A DNA stretch of 64,000 bases from Sambucus nigra (Eukaryota > Streptophyta > Magnoliopsida > Dipsacales > Adoxaceae), in the NCBI GenBank assembly GCA_949130495.1, contig OX422211.1, positions 534,226,017 to 534,290,016 of the forward strand. Reading direction: 5' to 3'. Shown one piece after another: positions 1 to 11,189 of this stretch; position 1 is the stretch's first letter, and every line of letters starts with the position of its first letter. A program made the translations under genes and the position numbers. Under the pieces are notes generated by a model. It searched no databases. It saw only the letters and a list, made by a program, of their open reading frames with translations, and was not told the DNA's origin.

Positions 1-1950
1 GATCTTTAAAAGTTGTGAAAGGCTTTGCACGCAACAATTGATAAAGATTTTAGAAAATTATCTATGTCGTTCCTTGAATGTGGAAGAACTTTTAAAATGA
101 TTGAATGTATAAATATACATACCCTAATAAGTTGAATGCCAACTAAAGTAATATGTAACTATCCATGATATGTACAAAAATTATAATGAAATAGAATAAT
201 ATTGAAGTTTATTGCTTATACATTAGGTAATCTTCATCTATGAATGTGCATAAAAAATTTATTTTGAACATCATTAAAAGTTGTGAAATTTTTTATTAAA
301 TTTAATTTTCTTTATTATTGGTTGTAATTCAAGCCATCGAGATACCGCTGGTGCGGACCACAACAAATAAAAGAGTTGAATAGATTTTGGGAATTAATCT
401 ATCTATTTTCAGCATATGCATTTAAGTTATAAGCATTGTAAAGACTTTCCACATAACACTTGATAAAGATTTTAGTAAATTTATCTATGTTCTTCCTTCA
501 ATATACACAATGTTTTATAATGTTCGGATGTTTAAATATACTCAGCCTAACAATTTGAATGCCTATGATGTCTTGCTTAACAAAGCAATATGTAATATGA
601 ACAAATATTTTGACGAAATAGAAAAAAGTTAAAGTTTGTTCCTTATACATTTAGTAATCTATCTATCTTCATCAATGAATGTGCATCAAAAATAAACTTT
701 GAACATCATTAAAATTTGTGGAAGTTTATATTAAATTTAATGTTTCTTGTTATTAATTGCAAATCGTGGCAATTAGATACCACTGGCACAGACCACAACA
801 AATAAAAGAGTTGAATAGCTTTTGGGAAACAATTTATCTATTTTCAGCATATGCATTTAAGTTATTAGCATTGTAAAGAATTTCCACATAACACCTGATA
901 AACATTTTTGTAAATTTATCTATATTCTTACTTGAATGTGCAAAATATTTTATAATGTTTAAATGTATAAATATACTTAGGCTAATTAGTTGAATGCCTA
1001 TGATATTTTGGTTAACAAACGAATATGTAGCTATCCATGATATATATGAAAATGATGAATACATAGAATAATGTTGAAGTTTGTTGCTTCGATGTTATGT
1101 AATCTATCTATCTTCATCACTCAATGGGCATACAATTTTAATTTAAACATCTTTAACACTTGTTAATGTTTTTACTAGATATTTCATCGTTTTCTCACAC
1201 TTTGTTGCATATACTAATATACCTTGTTATTGGTTGTGATTTGTTCCAATGGTATAATCCTAGTGCAAACCATGACAAATAAAAAAGTTAGTACATTATG
1301 TGAAACAAATTATCTATATTTACCGCATCCATTTTGGTTATTTGCATTATAAAGGCTTCACACCTTTTAGTAAATTTATCATTAATACTAGTTAAACTTT
1401 TTACTACATTTTCCTAAGGTCTTAGTAAAATGTGCAGCACAATTATACTGTGCCTATTTGTACATACACTAATATCTTTAGTGCATATCACGAGGTTAAG
1501 AAGGCCGCATGTAGCGGACTGTAATATGTAGGAATATAATGAAAATGCATATTATTATTGAAGTTTCTTACTTATGCTAATGAATTCTGGAATTGAAACT
1601 GATTCACGTATACAATAACAAATAAGAGACTTGAATACATTGTTTGATCCAGTATGTAAGCAATATCGCATCCATTTTGAACTCCTTCAACACTTGTCAC
1701 ACTTTGTTGCATATACTAATCTACTCAGTTATTCATTATGATTCGTTCCGACGGGATGCCCCTGGCGCGGAGCACAATAAATAAAAGAGTTGAAATGGTT
1801 ATGTGAAACAGTTTGTTTATTTTCACTGTATGCATTTAACTTATTATCGCAAGTATATATATACATACAACCATTCTAAAGGTTTTTACAGTTATTAAAA
1901 TTTTTACTAAATTTATCTATGTTTTTCCTTGAATGTGTAGCTAACATAAT
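1..1950. repeat. Diverged tandem repeat, unit about 435-500 bp
   Basis: The same block of sequence recurs four times. The anchor is a G/C-rich core of the type CCGCTGGTGCGG followed by ACCACAACAAATAAAAGAG; it lies near 345-375, 780-815, 1255-1290 and 1760-1790. A second anchor (TTGATAAAGATTTTAG followed by TTATCTATG) lies near 38-66, 470-490 and 890-920 and, more diverged, near 1900. Spacing is about 435 bp between the first copies and longer for the later, more diverged ones. No reading frame is conserved between copies, so I see this as non-coding. It may be subterminal repeat of the adjacent Mutator-like element or an independent satellite; nothing in the window decides this. Confidence 0.6.
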
Positions 1951-3126
1951 ACAGTTTAATAGTTTGAAATACCAAAATTTTAAATAAATTTTTAAACCTA
2001 AATATATATACACTCAATAAAATTATTTGTTATTGTCTTGCAAACTTTACAAAAATCGTAACCAAAAGAAGTTGTTGCAAGGACAACCGTCAAAAGAAGA
2101 AGGCAAATGCATTAGAAGTTTTAGCTTCCTCAAGTTCAAGGTACAATTCTTCTCTTTATTAGATAGCATTGCGAATTATTCCTTATACTGAATATTCTGT
2201 TATTTATTGTGATTAGATATTGTGGGAACATACTAAAGTTAACCACAATAAAGTGTATTGTATAATATAATTTTATCGCTTTCTTATAAACAATTACTAA
2301 CGTGTTCCAATCACAAATAAAATATAACTTTACTTTGATATTGCAATAAATTTATTTCTTTTTCTTAGACTCGTATACATTTTTCACTTAACATACTAAA
2401 AAATTCTTGGAATTCAATTAGGAAATTATGTTTCAACTTGAATATATTTATTACATTTTCTACTAGTCTGTACTATCTCAAAAAACACTATACTATGATA
2501 TTGATATTCTTGGTATATATCTAGAAACAATGTACTCTATTACTTATTTTTTATTTGAAAAAATTTGTTGTAACTCAATTAGTACTAATGTGTTGTCTTG
2601 CTATTACTAAAAGTTTCTATACAAATTACCTTTATTTATATAATACTTGTAAGGCGTCACATATGAGATAAACTTTGCTTGCATATTCATAATGTTATTA
2701 GTTTTTCTTTCACACTCGTGTACATATTTCTTTTCACATACTAAAAATTATTTCAAACTTAAATATATTTATTATTTATATCATATTTTTTATTGTTGTG
2801 AAAGATCTACAAGATCAACGAGTATAAGAAGTAAAGATCATCAACTCCAAAAGATAAAAAAAAAGGGAAAGAAAAAGTTGAAAATTCAGTTGATCAGCTA
2901 GCTTTTAAACTTTTGAGTGACACTGACTTCGACGATACTCAGTCTACAAAAAAACCATCTAAGAAGCCAATAGAGAAGGAGAAGAAGAGAAATCAACTTG
3001 CAACAACCTCAAAGGCCTGCGTAAAAAAATATCTTCAATTTTGATCGAATTTATTAGGAATTGCTCGCTTGTTGCAAGACCTTAAACTCAAGCCTTGCCA
3101 TGAGAAGGAACTGAAAAAAAACTTCT
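1951..3126 (+). other. AT-rich 5' part of the C48 protease gene; internal duplication
   Basis: A possible exon at about 2047-2140 encodes a basic Lys/Arg-rich peptide and ends at a GT, and another lysine-rich stretch lies at about 2775-3080, but exon borders are uncertain and stops are present. Within the non-coding part, a block at about 2340-2480 recurs at about 2660-2790: both copies hold a TTTCTTTTTC or TTTTTCTTTC tract, then ACTCGT(A/G)TACAT, then ACATACTAAAAA, then an AATATATTTATTA tract. The stretch probably represents the 5' exons and introns of the decayed protease gene. Confidence 0.3.
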
Positions 3127-3678
3127 TTGGGGGAAATTTTTAATGCTTTTTTGACCAAAGCTATTACAAAAGAAGACTGTAGAAAATATGATCATAGTGT
3201 CATATCATTAATAAATTCTTATGATATCCAAAATAAGGGAATTAGAATTAGAAAACAGTTGGTTCGAATGACAATCAATGATGTGTCTCTCATATTTGGA
3301 ATACCGATCGGAATAGAAGAAGTAAATATGGGATATGGGTTCAAGCCTGACACACCATTTGTAAGAAAAAGGTTTAAAGATGTTACTATCATCAATGACA
3401 CAACTATCCAAAAAGAGTTGAACACTGCAGTTAAAGGAAACAAAGTAAAATATTATAGAGATGTAGCAACGTTGCTATGTCTATATTTGTTTGTAACTAT
3501 TTTCTTCACATCAATTGGGAATACTGTGAAGTGGTCAGCAGTGAAGTACACGAAAAATCTCGAGGAGATGAGAAACTTAAATTGGCCAAGTGTGATACTA
3601 GATACATTGATGTCTTCTTTCTACAGGAATTTTGACAAAGAGCTAGAGAAGGTTTCTGGTTGTGTGCCCTTACTACTT
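3127..3678 (+). pseudogene. N-terminal domain exon of the MULE-borne C48 protease gene
   Basis: An open exon of about 184 codons ends at a good donor (GTAAGT at 3679). It encodes the mobile N-terminal domain commonly found ahead of the ULP1 protease in plant transposon-borne genes: a stretch reading VRMTINDVSLIFGIPIG matches the '(I/M)T..DV..vLGlP.G' signature of that domain (DUF1985/plant mobile type). After an intron (3679-3786, ending TTGTAG) the frame resumes at 3787 with YWYCEHTTLWK and reaches a stop at 3904-3921. The real start codon is not resolved; the frame is open upstream to about 3085. Assignment to this domain class is by motif recognition only, so I keep it moderate. Confidence 0.55.
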
Positions 3679-4005
3679 GTAAGTGATAAAATACACTAAT
3701 ATATATTTTCTATTTCATATCCTTGTTCATTATAAAATTTGTATATCATAAATGATTTAAATTTTTATATTTTTTAACTTTTGTAGTACTGGTATTGCGA
3801 GCATACAACATTGTGGAAATCTCAAAAGGCAATTCAATATCCTCGGTTTGTCAAGTGGGACCTCCCTGAATTAAACAAGGCGATGAAAGAAAAACCTGTT
3901 GAAACATTTCTTCAATCATAGGTACTAACATATTCTTTAAAGAAACTGTTATATCATATACATATGTGATAATTTAGCTTATAAACAAAAGTATTTTTTT
4001 ATCTA

Positions 4006-4984
4006 GGTCATAAAGGCAGACTTGATTCGAACAGAAGAATAGGTGAAATTGATAGGGAAAGCACCAACATCAGCGATAGACGATTTTGCAGAAAAAGATG
4101 ATGCATCACCAGTTGAAGCAAATGCTGAAAACGATGACGGACATCTTGTTGATACTGATACGAGAGATGCTAGACATTTAGATGATTTAACCGAAGAGTT
4201 TACTGCAGATTACCTGTCTGATCATCATCTAACAGCTGCTGAAATTCAAACTCTCATTAAATTTCGTGATGATGCTCAACAAAATATGGAGGAATTAAAG
4301 AATGTGAAAGGAAAAAAAATGAGGGTAGAGAAGAGAGATATGAAGGAAAAATTAAAAGTGATGAAGAAAGATTTCAAAATTCGAGTGAAGAAAGAAAAAC
4401 GAAGAGAAAAAAAGCTTCAGAAAAAGAAAACTGAAATTCAATTTTTAAAGAAACAACTTCAACAACAAAAGGAGGAGAATGCAACATTGGAGAAACATAT
4501 AAATTTTCTGTATGAGAAAAGAGAATAAGAACAAAGAATAAAATAGCTGTCAGTGCATGAAACCCCAGCTGATAAAGCGAGTCCAGTAGCATTTAATTTT
4601 AAAAGTGCTGACCAAAGTAAAAAATTGTAGAATTCAAAGAGAAAGCATGAAGAGATTGACGATCTCGATATGATGAAAGTGGATTTAGCAAAGAATGCAA
4701 ACTCAATGGTGGTGAAAATAAAAAACAAGAAAGACAAACAAAAGAAGGAGGTCCAAGATTAGGAATATCAACAAATTGGAAGAGTTACAAGGGCATCCAA
4801 AGGCCAACATATTCAAACAAGTCAAACATCCCCAATAAATATTGACTTTATGAACTCACCATCACCCATGAAATCAATATTTAAGAACCTCACCTTTACA
4901 TCTAATAATCCAGTTGTTGAATGGTTACCACCAACAGTTATTTTCACTCTTCAATTATTGTATAAGAACAGTGGACCAGGGTAA
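4006..4984 (+). pseudogene. Acidic and coiled-coil exon of the C48 protease gene
   Basis: One reading frame runs from the acceptor near 4005 (ATCTAG) to about 4984, interrupted by several stop codons (one at about 4040, at 4526 and soon after, near 4628, and near 4759). The protein starts acidic (DDFAEKDDASP...), continues into a long Lys/Glu-rich heptad region typical of a coiled coil (about residues 85-160), then a Ser/Pro-rich linker ending FTLQLLYKNSGPG. This type of linker between the N-terminal domain and the protease is usual for transposon-borne ULP1-like proteins. The number of stops in one retained frame shows a pseudogene damaged mainly by point substitution. Confidence 0.5.
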
Positions 4985-5265
4985 ATTCATGTTAATCAAA
5001 TGTTATTTTTATTATTTGTCATGGAGTATTAAATGACCATGTACACTGCTAATCCTAATAATATTTTAATTCAATATTCAGGGCAATCATTTATGAGGAG
5101 TCAAGGTTGGGTGGGGATACTTTTTCTAACATACAATAACTCATAGACTTAGGGCCTTTACGAGACAATGCTAGGAAAAGATAAATTTATCAATGTCTAT
5201 TTACTACACTTGATATCTACTGTATTTGTGAATAATTGATCAATTAATTTGAAATGTAATTTCAG

Positions 5266-5546
5266 GTCATTGATGCATATATGATGGTTTTGGAACATGA
5301 TCAAAAAATCATGGAAGCTACAGCTAAATTGTCACCTTCACAAAAGCCATTCGGGGAACACGACCATTTTTTCAGTTCAATGTCTTGGGTATACATTTAT
5401 TTTCATTGCTTAACAATTTATGTTGATCTATTAGACAAACTTCTTATAATTTTATCAAACTCATATTAACAGCCTATGATACGAGATAAAATGTGTTCGA
5501 CAAAATAAGCGGTTGACGATATATTGAATGAAGTGACAAATTGCAA
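5266..5546 (+). pseudogene. C48 protease exons upstream of the Tat insertion
   Basis: Two small exons are visible. Exon 5266-5398 (acceptor TTTCAG, donor GGGTATAC) encodes VIDAYMMVLEHDQK..., the start of the protease domain. Exon 5473-5546 (acceptor AACAG, donor GTATGT at 5547) encodes PMIRDKMC... with one internal TAA. The codon phase at 5546 (two bases of a Lys codon) fits the exon that starts at 17898. The Tat retrotransposon at 5613 therefore lies inside this intron, about 65 bp downstream of the donor. Confidence 0.6.
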
Positions 5547-5607
5547 GTATGTACCTTAATTTTCTACTTATATGTATATATTTTTAAATACTTTTATTTA
5601 CTTATTG

Positions 5608-5612
5608 CTAAT
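5608..5612. repeat. Target site duplication CTAAT, left copy of the Tat element
   Basis: CTAAT directly precedes the LTR terminus TGTTGATG; the identical CTAAT at 17868-17872 directly follows ATCAACA. Five bases is the usual duplication length for Ty3/gypsy elements. Confidence 0.85.
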
Positions 5613-6137
5613 TGTTGATGTAAAAAATCAGATTATCTCTAATTAATCAATCACAGATAAAATAAACATATGAATATAAGATAATAGATTTTTAAAGTGG
5701 TTCAGCCTTGCAAGAATGGCCTACGTCCACTGTTTTTTTATTGCTGACTGTTTGTTAGAATTCTCGATAATGGGTTTACCAAGAAATTATGGTCCCCTTT
5801 TTATGAGGATGTTACAGTGTATTTATAGCCTTGAGGTTGTACATGTGAAAGAATCACGCGCCATATTTTGGCAGCTGAATATATCTGTATAGCATTAAAC
5901 TCACATTTAATGCATAGTTGTCTTCTGGCATACTTGATGCGCACGCAACGAGTATTTGAGTTTCTCGGACCGCCTTGAGTTGATCGGACTAATTTAGTTG
6001 CTTGGATCTTTTTAAGTTACTCGGACCTGTGGAGTTCCTCGGACATTATTCATAAAAAGTCTTTGTATTTACCATATGGATGGACACGTGTATTTATATG
6101 ATTGATCCATGTCAGCAGATTAAATTTGGTATCAACT
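5613..6137 (-). repeat. 3' LTR of the Tat element (left copy)
   Basis: The terminus TGTTGAT matches the inverted ATCAAC(A) at the other end; the last base here is T instead of A, breaking the TG..CA rule at this end only. Because gag-pol reads leftward, this is the 3' LTR. The segment 5945-6045 holds about five short repeats of the type AGTT(N)CTCGGAC, which on the minus strand are GTCCGAG-type motifs near the LTR start. Confidence 0.88.
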
Positions 6138-6150
6138 GAAGCCCCCAATG
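6138..6150 (-). other. Polypurine tract of the Tat element
   Basis: Immediately upstream of the 3' LTR the minus strand reads CATTGGGGGCTTC. A G5 run next to the LTR boundary is the expected plus-strand primer position for this orientation. Confidence 0.55.
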
Positions 6151-6403
6151 TTTCACAGTTCGAGGTTGAGGAGGAGTGTGGAACATTCTTCTCGAAATAT
6201 AATTCTTTTAAGTAGTCATCCCGAATTTTAGGAATTTTTTTCCTCGTATTTAATTCTTCTTTGAGTTCATAGAATTGGACTTCATGAATATTTTGAATTT
6301 TTCCACCGACTTTAGTTTTCGAGCCTTTTTTTCTCTTTTTAGCCGCCGTTAACGCAAACGTCTTTTTCTATAATCATTACTTGTCTTCATTCCCGAGGCA
6401 AAG

Positions 6404-6410
6404 TATATAA
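6404..6410 (+). promoter_or_regulatory. TATA box of the antisense gene in the Tat element
   Basis: TATATAA lies about 165 bp upstream of the ATG at 6575 and is followed by a long CT-rich leader (6420-6570) of the sort found in plant 5' untranslated regions. The position fits an independent plus-strand promoter located between the 3' LTR and the antisense gene. No experimental support is available from sequence alone. Confidence 0.5.
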
Positions 6411-6574
6411 GCGCTATAGAAAACTCTATCGTCCTTTACTTTTTCAAATTTGTATCCTTGGACTCTTCACCTACTCTCTATCTTGTGCCTTCATTTCTTC
6501 CATTGTTTGTTGACAACTGATATCTGTTTCTTCTGTAAGATTTTCTTCCTTCTTCTTTAATTTCTTTATTCGTC

Positions 6575-8794
6575 ATGGTTTATCCTGTTGAATCACTAGA
6601 CAAGTTTCGAACCGAGTTTTCAATCCCTCCATGGGTTATTTTGGAAGAAATCTCTGGTCCTTCTGATTTGTTTTCTTTAGCTGAGGGACACTAGTTTCCT
6701 AGTATTTTTGTAGCCGAATGTGGCTTTTCTTTCCCACCTAATCCACTGTGTTTGGAGTTTTGCCAATATTTTGTTATTGTACCTGCAAAAGTGGCTCCAA
6801 ATACATGGAGGGTGGTTAATGGCGTATATAGATTGAATCAAATCCATGGGACTCGCTTAGGAATCCTAGAAATCATGTATTGTTATAAATGGGTTACTAG
6901 TGATAGAACTTTTTATTTAAAAACTAGATTTTTAAATAGAGCTTTAGTCGTCAATCTCCCTGATACCAACAAGGACTATTTTGATCACGGAGTAGTGATG
7001 AAAAATTGGCAACGTCCTCCTCTCGATGGAAACGATGTGTACCAAGGTCCCAAGTGTCCTCCTTATGGCAATGGGATAGGTTGTTTTTATTTTTACTTTA
7101 ATTTTGAAATTATGTTCTTTTTGTGTTTGATAAAATGTTTCACTGACATTCAATTTTATTTATTACAGTTGACAGTAAAAGGAAGCCCCCAAAAGAGATT
7201 GATGTCAATATAAAAAGTTTAAAACTTATCAGGAGTTTGCATCAATCTGTAGCCGGGGAGCATATTAGGTCGGCATCTTATTTGCTGCAGTATAAAACTT
7301 CGAGCTCGTCTTTCATTGCTCGTCCCGTGGTAGTTGACCTTGACCCAATACCATCTACTGATACTAGTATGGAAGGTTCTTCTTCAGAGTCAAATATTCC
7401 AATTGGTGATATAATTAAGAGGAGGAAAGCTCCTGCTTATTTTGACAAGTCTGCCTTTCCTGTTGTGGAGGCAAAGAAAAACAAGAAAGATATCCCGTAA
7501 GAGGGGGTGAAAACTGTAGAGATATCTCCTTCTGATATTGCCAAGAAAGTTAGTGAGAAGCCCCCAGTGGGTCTGAGCAAGATTGCTGAAAAGCCCCCTG
7601 TGGGTACGAGCAAGACTGTCACCGTCCTGCCTGCAAGTGATGTTGTTATCATCTCTCCAACAAAGACAACATCACTGGTTGAAGATGCTCTTGCTCTATT
7701 GAGGAGATTAAGAAAGGGTTTGTCAGAGAAACCTACAGAAACTATCCTTCAACCTTCAAATATTAAAGGTACTATTCCATCCTTCATTACTCCGAGCTCC
7801 GCTGTGGGCTTGTTACAATCTTGGACTATCCCTGAGGTTCAAGACATTGAAACACTCTCACTCATGAGAGAGTTACTACTTTGGTTGCTCAACACATTGC
7901 CTCTGTAAGTATTATTGATTCGAACCTTCTATCTTTAACACTATGTTCATACATTGACTTAGAATTATTTCTCTTTTCAACTGGTGAGGTGTTTCGATAG
8001 CCTCGTGAAGAGAGATAAAGCCATCCGAGCCTCCAGTTCCTCAGATGGAGTAAAAAAGGCTTTTACTGGATTAACCCAGTCTTTAAGAGATTCTCATCAG
8101 AAGTACGAGGAGAATAAAGTCAATTGGGAGAAGCAGATTAAATCTGTTAAGCAAGAGAGAGATAGAGTTGTAGATGCCTCCAAGAAATTAAAAAAAATTG
8201 AAAGAATTTGAGAAGAAAAATAATGAGTATGAGGAGAAGCTTAAGAATGTTGGAGAGATTGAGAACAAGCTTAAGAAGACGGAAGAGGAAGTTGTTAGAC
8301 TTCGTGACGTTGATCGTCAGAAGCAGAAGATAAAAGGGAAAATGAAAGCTGCCGAGGAACTTCTTACTGAGAGGATTTCCTCAGAAAAGATAAGGAGAAA
8401 AATTACGATTAAAAAGTCCTTTAGCGTTGGCTGGGACAAAGGTTGGAATAAAGGCCTAGCTTCCATGTCCTCTCATATGGAATTTTCTAGCCTTAAATAC
8501 TTCAGGGATGGATGGATTGCAGCTCTGCAAGAGCTAAAGGTCGCTAAGAATTCTGAATTGTTTCAGCGTCATGTTCATGATCCTCCTCCCTCTCCTGGAG
8601 AAGAATAAGAGAATGAAGCTGCCTCAGAAGAATATTCAATGATAATTGGGGATCAGGTCCCTGCTGTTGAACTTCACTCCGAGTAGCCCCAACCAATCAA
8701 CATATTTCCAGAGCAGCTTTTTCTGCCCTCTGAGCAACCTACCTCTTCGTTCAAGCCTCCCGAGGAAGTCTTAGGAAGCAAGGAGAAGGTGTAG
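6575..8794 (+). pseudogene. Antisense spliced accessory gene of the Tat element (Transposase_28-like)
   Basis: The gene lies opposite to gag-pol. Exons inferred are 6575-7079, 7169-7904 and 7989-8794, with GT/AG introns of 89 and 84 bp that join in phase. Exon 1 encodes a domain resembling PF04195 ('putative gypsy type transposon'), with APNTWRVVNGVYRLNQ and a central Trp/Arg-rich part. Exon 2 is Ser/Pro-rich with a repeated KPPVG motif. Exon 3 is a Lys/Glu-rich coiled coil of about 200 residues ending acidic. I chose the ATG at 6575 because it follows the TATA box and CT-rich leader and opens directly into the conserved domain. Damage: TAG at about 6692, TAA at 7498, a frameshift in an A-run near 8192 and TAA at 8606. 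Extra antisense ORFs of this kind are known in Tat elements such as Grande; the function is unknown. Confidence 0.65.
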
Positions 8795-9023
8795 AGTTGT
8801 TCGGACCTTTCTCTTTTGCTTTTTTGTTAAATGTAATTTTGGGCTATGTACTTCTTTTTGTGATGTAACAAAATTTGAAGTTTTGGTTGTTCATATTAAC
8901 TCTCTTCTTCTTGCTCGCCTTTATTCTATATCAACTTTCTTCTTCTTGTTGTGTCTTACTTTCTTCTTCTTGCTCTGTCTTTATCATTATTGATCCTATT
9001 TATGGCTTCTCTTTGCTAGTTTA

Positions 9024-10306
9024 TGGCCAGGATGGAACTATTATCAGCTCATGACACAGAATTGATGAAAAAATGCAATGACTCCTTCAAAGATGGTCAT
9101 GCAGATCTGAATGAAGCTCAAATCATTGACATTCTTTGTCCAGACACTTCTGAATGAACAATCGAAGCCTACCAATTTCTGAAGTGCTTGCTCGACCGTA
9201 CAGTTGCCAATAATGTGGCATATTATGAGATGATTGAAGATATCCAGGGTACCATCGAGAAACTTCAACAATAATATAACGATTCTTGTACCCTTTTACA
9301 TCAGGGTTATGAGAAAAAATATCAACAACTAAATGCTGACAAAGGATATGACAAATTTATTGCTGCTTATGAGAAGAAAGAGATCATTCTGAAGCTTGAG
9401 GTCGAGGAGCATAGGCAAATTGCTAAACTGTTGGAGCAGGAAAATAACGTTTTGCAAGAAGAGATATCCTAACTAAAATCTGCAGCATCTTCCTCGGGAG
9501 CCTTGATTCCTGTTAATGACGAAGGTTTCTCTTTCTTGGAGGTGGAGAATGACAACTTAAGAGATGAGTTGGAAACATTAAAAAGGGTTGGACCCTCCTT
9601 GTCTACTCAAGGACGATGAAGATCTTCTTCTCGGGGACGAGCAAGAGCTGCTCGGATTTCAATTGAAGAGCAAAGAACTCAATCATCCTTGGAGAATCAG
9701 GCATTCCAGTTGATGGCGCTGAATCAAGCATTAACAGAGATGTCCAAGAAGATTCTAAACCTCGACGAGCAACTTTCTACACAAAGCTCTGACTTGGAAA
9801 ATAAAATAAATCTGGTGAAGCATCTTCACGAGCAGCTAGAGAGGTTGACCTACCAGTTCCATAAACAGCACAGAGAGTTTTGGATAGCTGGTTATAATAA
9901 AGCTCTCTACCATATTGATGACCGAATCCAGCAATCAAATAATGAGGGTTACAAGAAAGGATGGCTGAATGCACTGGGCGTGCTATAATTGGAGCAGGGC
10001 CACTATCTATGGGATTATTATGACCTTGGGTTGCTCGAGTTGCCCGTGCCTCCTTTTAAGCTTGACATGAGTTGGATTCCTGCTCGGTAAATTCCTCATT
10101 GTTTAATCTTCAAGTATCTTGGCGACTACAGTCTTCATTCAAACTTCGAGATATCTCGCCCTGAACATTTGCTTGATCGGCCATCTGTAATGAATGTCAG
10201 GATGCTTCGAGATGTAAATTTTATAAACTCTCCTTATGCCTTAGATGATCCTCCTACTGGAGTAGAACCTGTTTCAAAGGTAGAGGGAAAGAAACCCATA
10301 GAGTAG
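9024..10306 (+). pseudogene. Second antisense coiled-coil ORF of the Tat element
   Basis: A plus-strand frame starting at ATG 9024 (MARMELLSAHDTEL) continues to about 10306, with stops near 9156, 9271, 9470 and 9617 and probable small frameshifts. The product is a Glu/Lys/Gln-rich coiled coil, best preserved at 9689-9988, where heptads run EMSKKILNLDEQLSTQ onward. The end of that block (WIAGYNKAL..., GYKKGWLNAL) resembles the GWDKGWNKGL and WIAALQELK segments of the first antisense gene, so the two may be duplicates or exons of one longer gene. A pyrimidine-rich stretch at 8890-8995 precedes it. No enzymatic motif is seen. Confidence 0.45.
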
Positions 10307-10501
10307 GATTTTTATGTAATCAGTTTTAATTTCCACAGCATATGTAATCCTTCTTGATTTGAATGAAAAGTTTTAGTCTTTCGTTATTTTTCTTTTAAGT
10401 ATTTTGCAGAATGTCTTTGTTTGCGAATACATGCATATTTTGATATACCATTCTGTTTTATTTTTTTGACCATAATGACTTATCACTCTTTGATCTTCCT
10501 T

Positions 10502-11078
10502 AGTTTAATCAACCTGAGTTGATTGTAAATTAATTTTCCGACCAACCGGAGTTGGTGGATATTGACTTTCGACCAATCGGAGTTGGAAAAAAATTGATTT
10601 TGTCGACCAACCGGAGTTGGTGGATTTTTATTTTACCGACCAACTGTAGTTGATAGATTTTTACTTACCGACCAACCATAGTGGGTGGATTTTTATTTAC
10701 CGACCAACCATAGTTGGTGGATTTTTTTTTACCAACCAACCGTAGTTGGTGGACTTTTATTTACCAACAAACCGTAGTTGGTGGATTTTTATTTACCGAC
10801 CAACCGTAGTTGGTGGATTTTTATTACAGACCAACCGTAGTTGGTGGATTTTTATTACCGACTAACCGTAGTTGGTGGATTTTTATTTACCGACCAACCG
10901 TAGTTGGTGGATTTTATTTACCGACCAACTGTAGTTGATGGATTTTTATTACTGACCAACCGTAGTTGGTGGATTTTTATTTACCGACCAACCGTAGTTG
11001 GTGGATTTTTATTTACCGACCAACCGTAGTTAGTGGATTTTTATTACCGACCAATCGTAGTTGGTGGATTTTTCTGAA
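10502..11078. repeat. Minisatellite of about 17 hairpin-forming 30-32-bp units
   Basis: Units of the form CCGACCAACCGTAGTTGG followed by TGGATTTTTATTTA are repeated about 17 times with small variants. Each unit contains ACCAAC-CGTA-GTTGGT, a perfect 6-bp stem with a 4-base loop. The array lies between the antisense genes and the 3' end of pol, inside the retrotransposon. The left-hand units are the most diverged (GGAG or ATAG in place of GTAG). It is not a CRISPR array: there are no unique spacers and the host is a plant. Confidence 0.85.
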
Positions 11079-11189
11079 CTTGATGCATAGTGTGTAATAC
11101 TCCGAAAAATTTTAACAATAAGAGAGAATTGGGCAAAACATCCAGAATTTTTATTCATACTGAAGAAACTGCATTACAGAAATTTTAAT

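Noticed and set aside
2692..2901. 69-codon hydrophobic frame starting MLLVFLSHSCTYFF
   Set aside because: It lies in AT-rich sequence that is part of a local duplication (about 2340 and 2660), not a conserved protein; the apparent signal peptide is a by-product of T-rich DNA.
10502..11078. CRISPR-like array of regularly spaced repeats
   Set aside because: The spacers are not unique, the whole unit repeats, no cas genes exist and the sequence is from a plant; it is a minisatellite in a retrotransposon.
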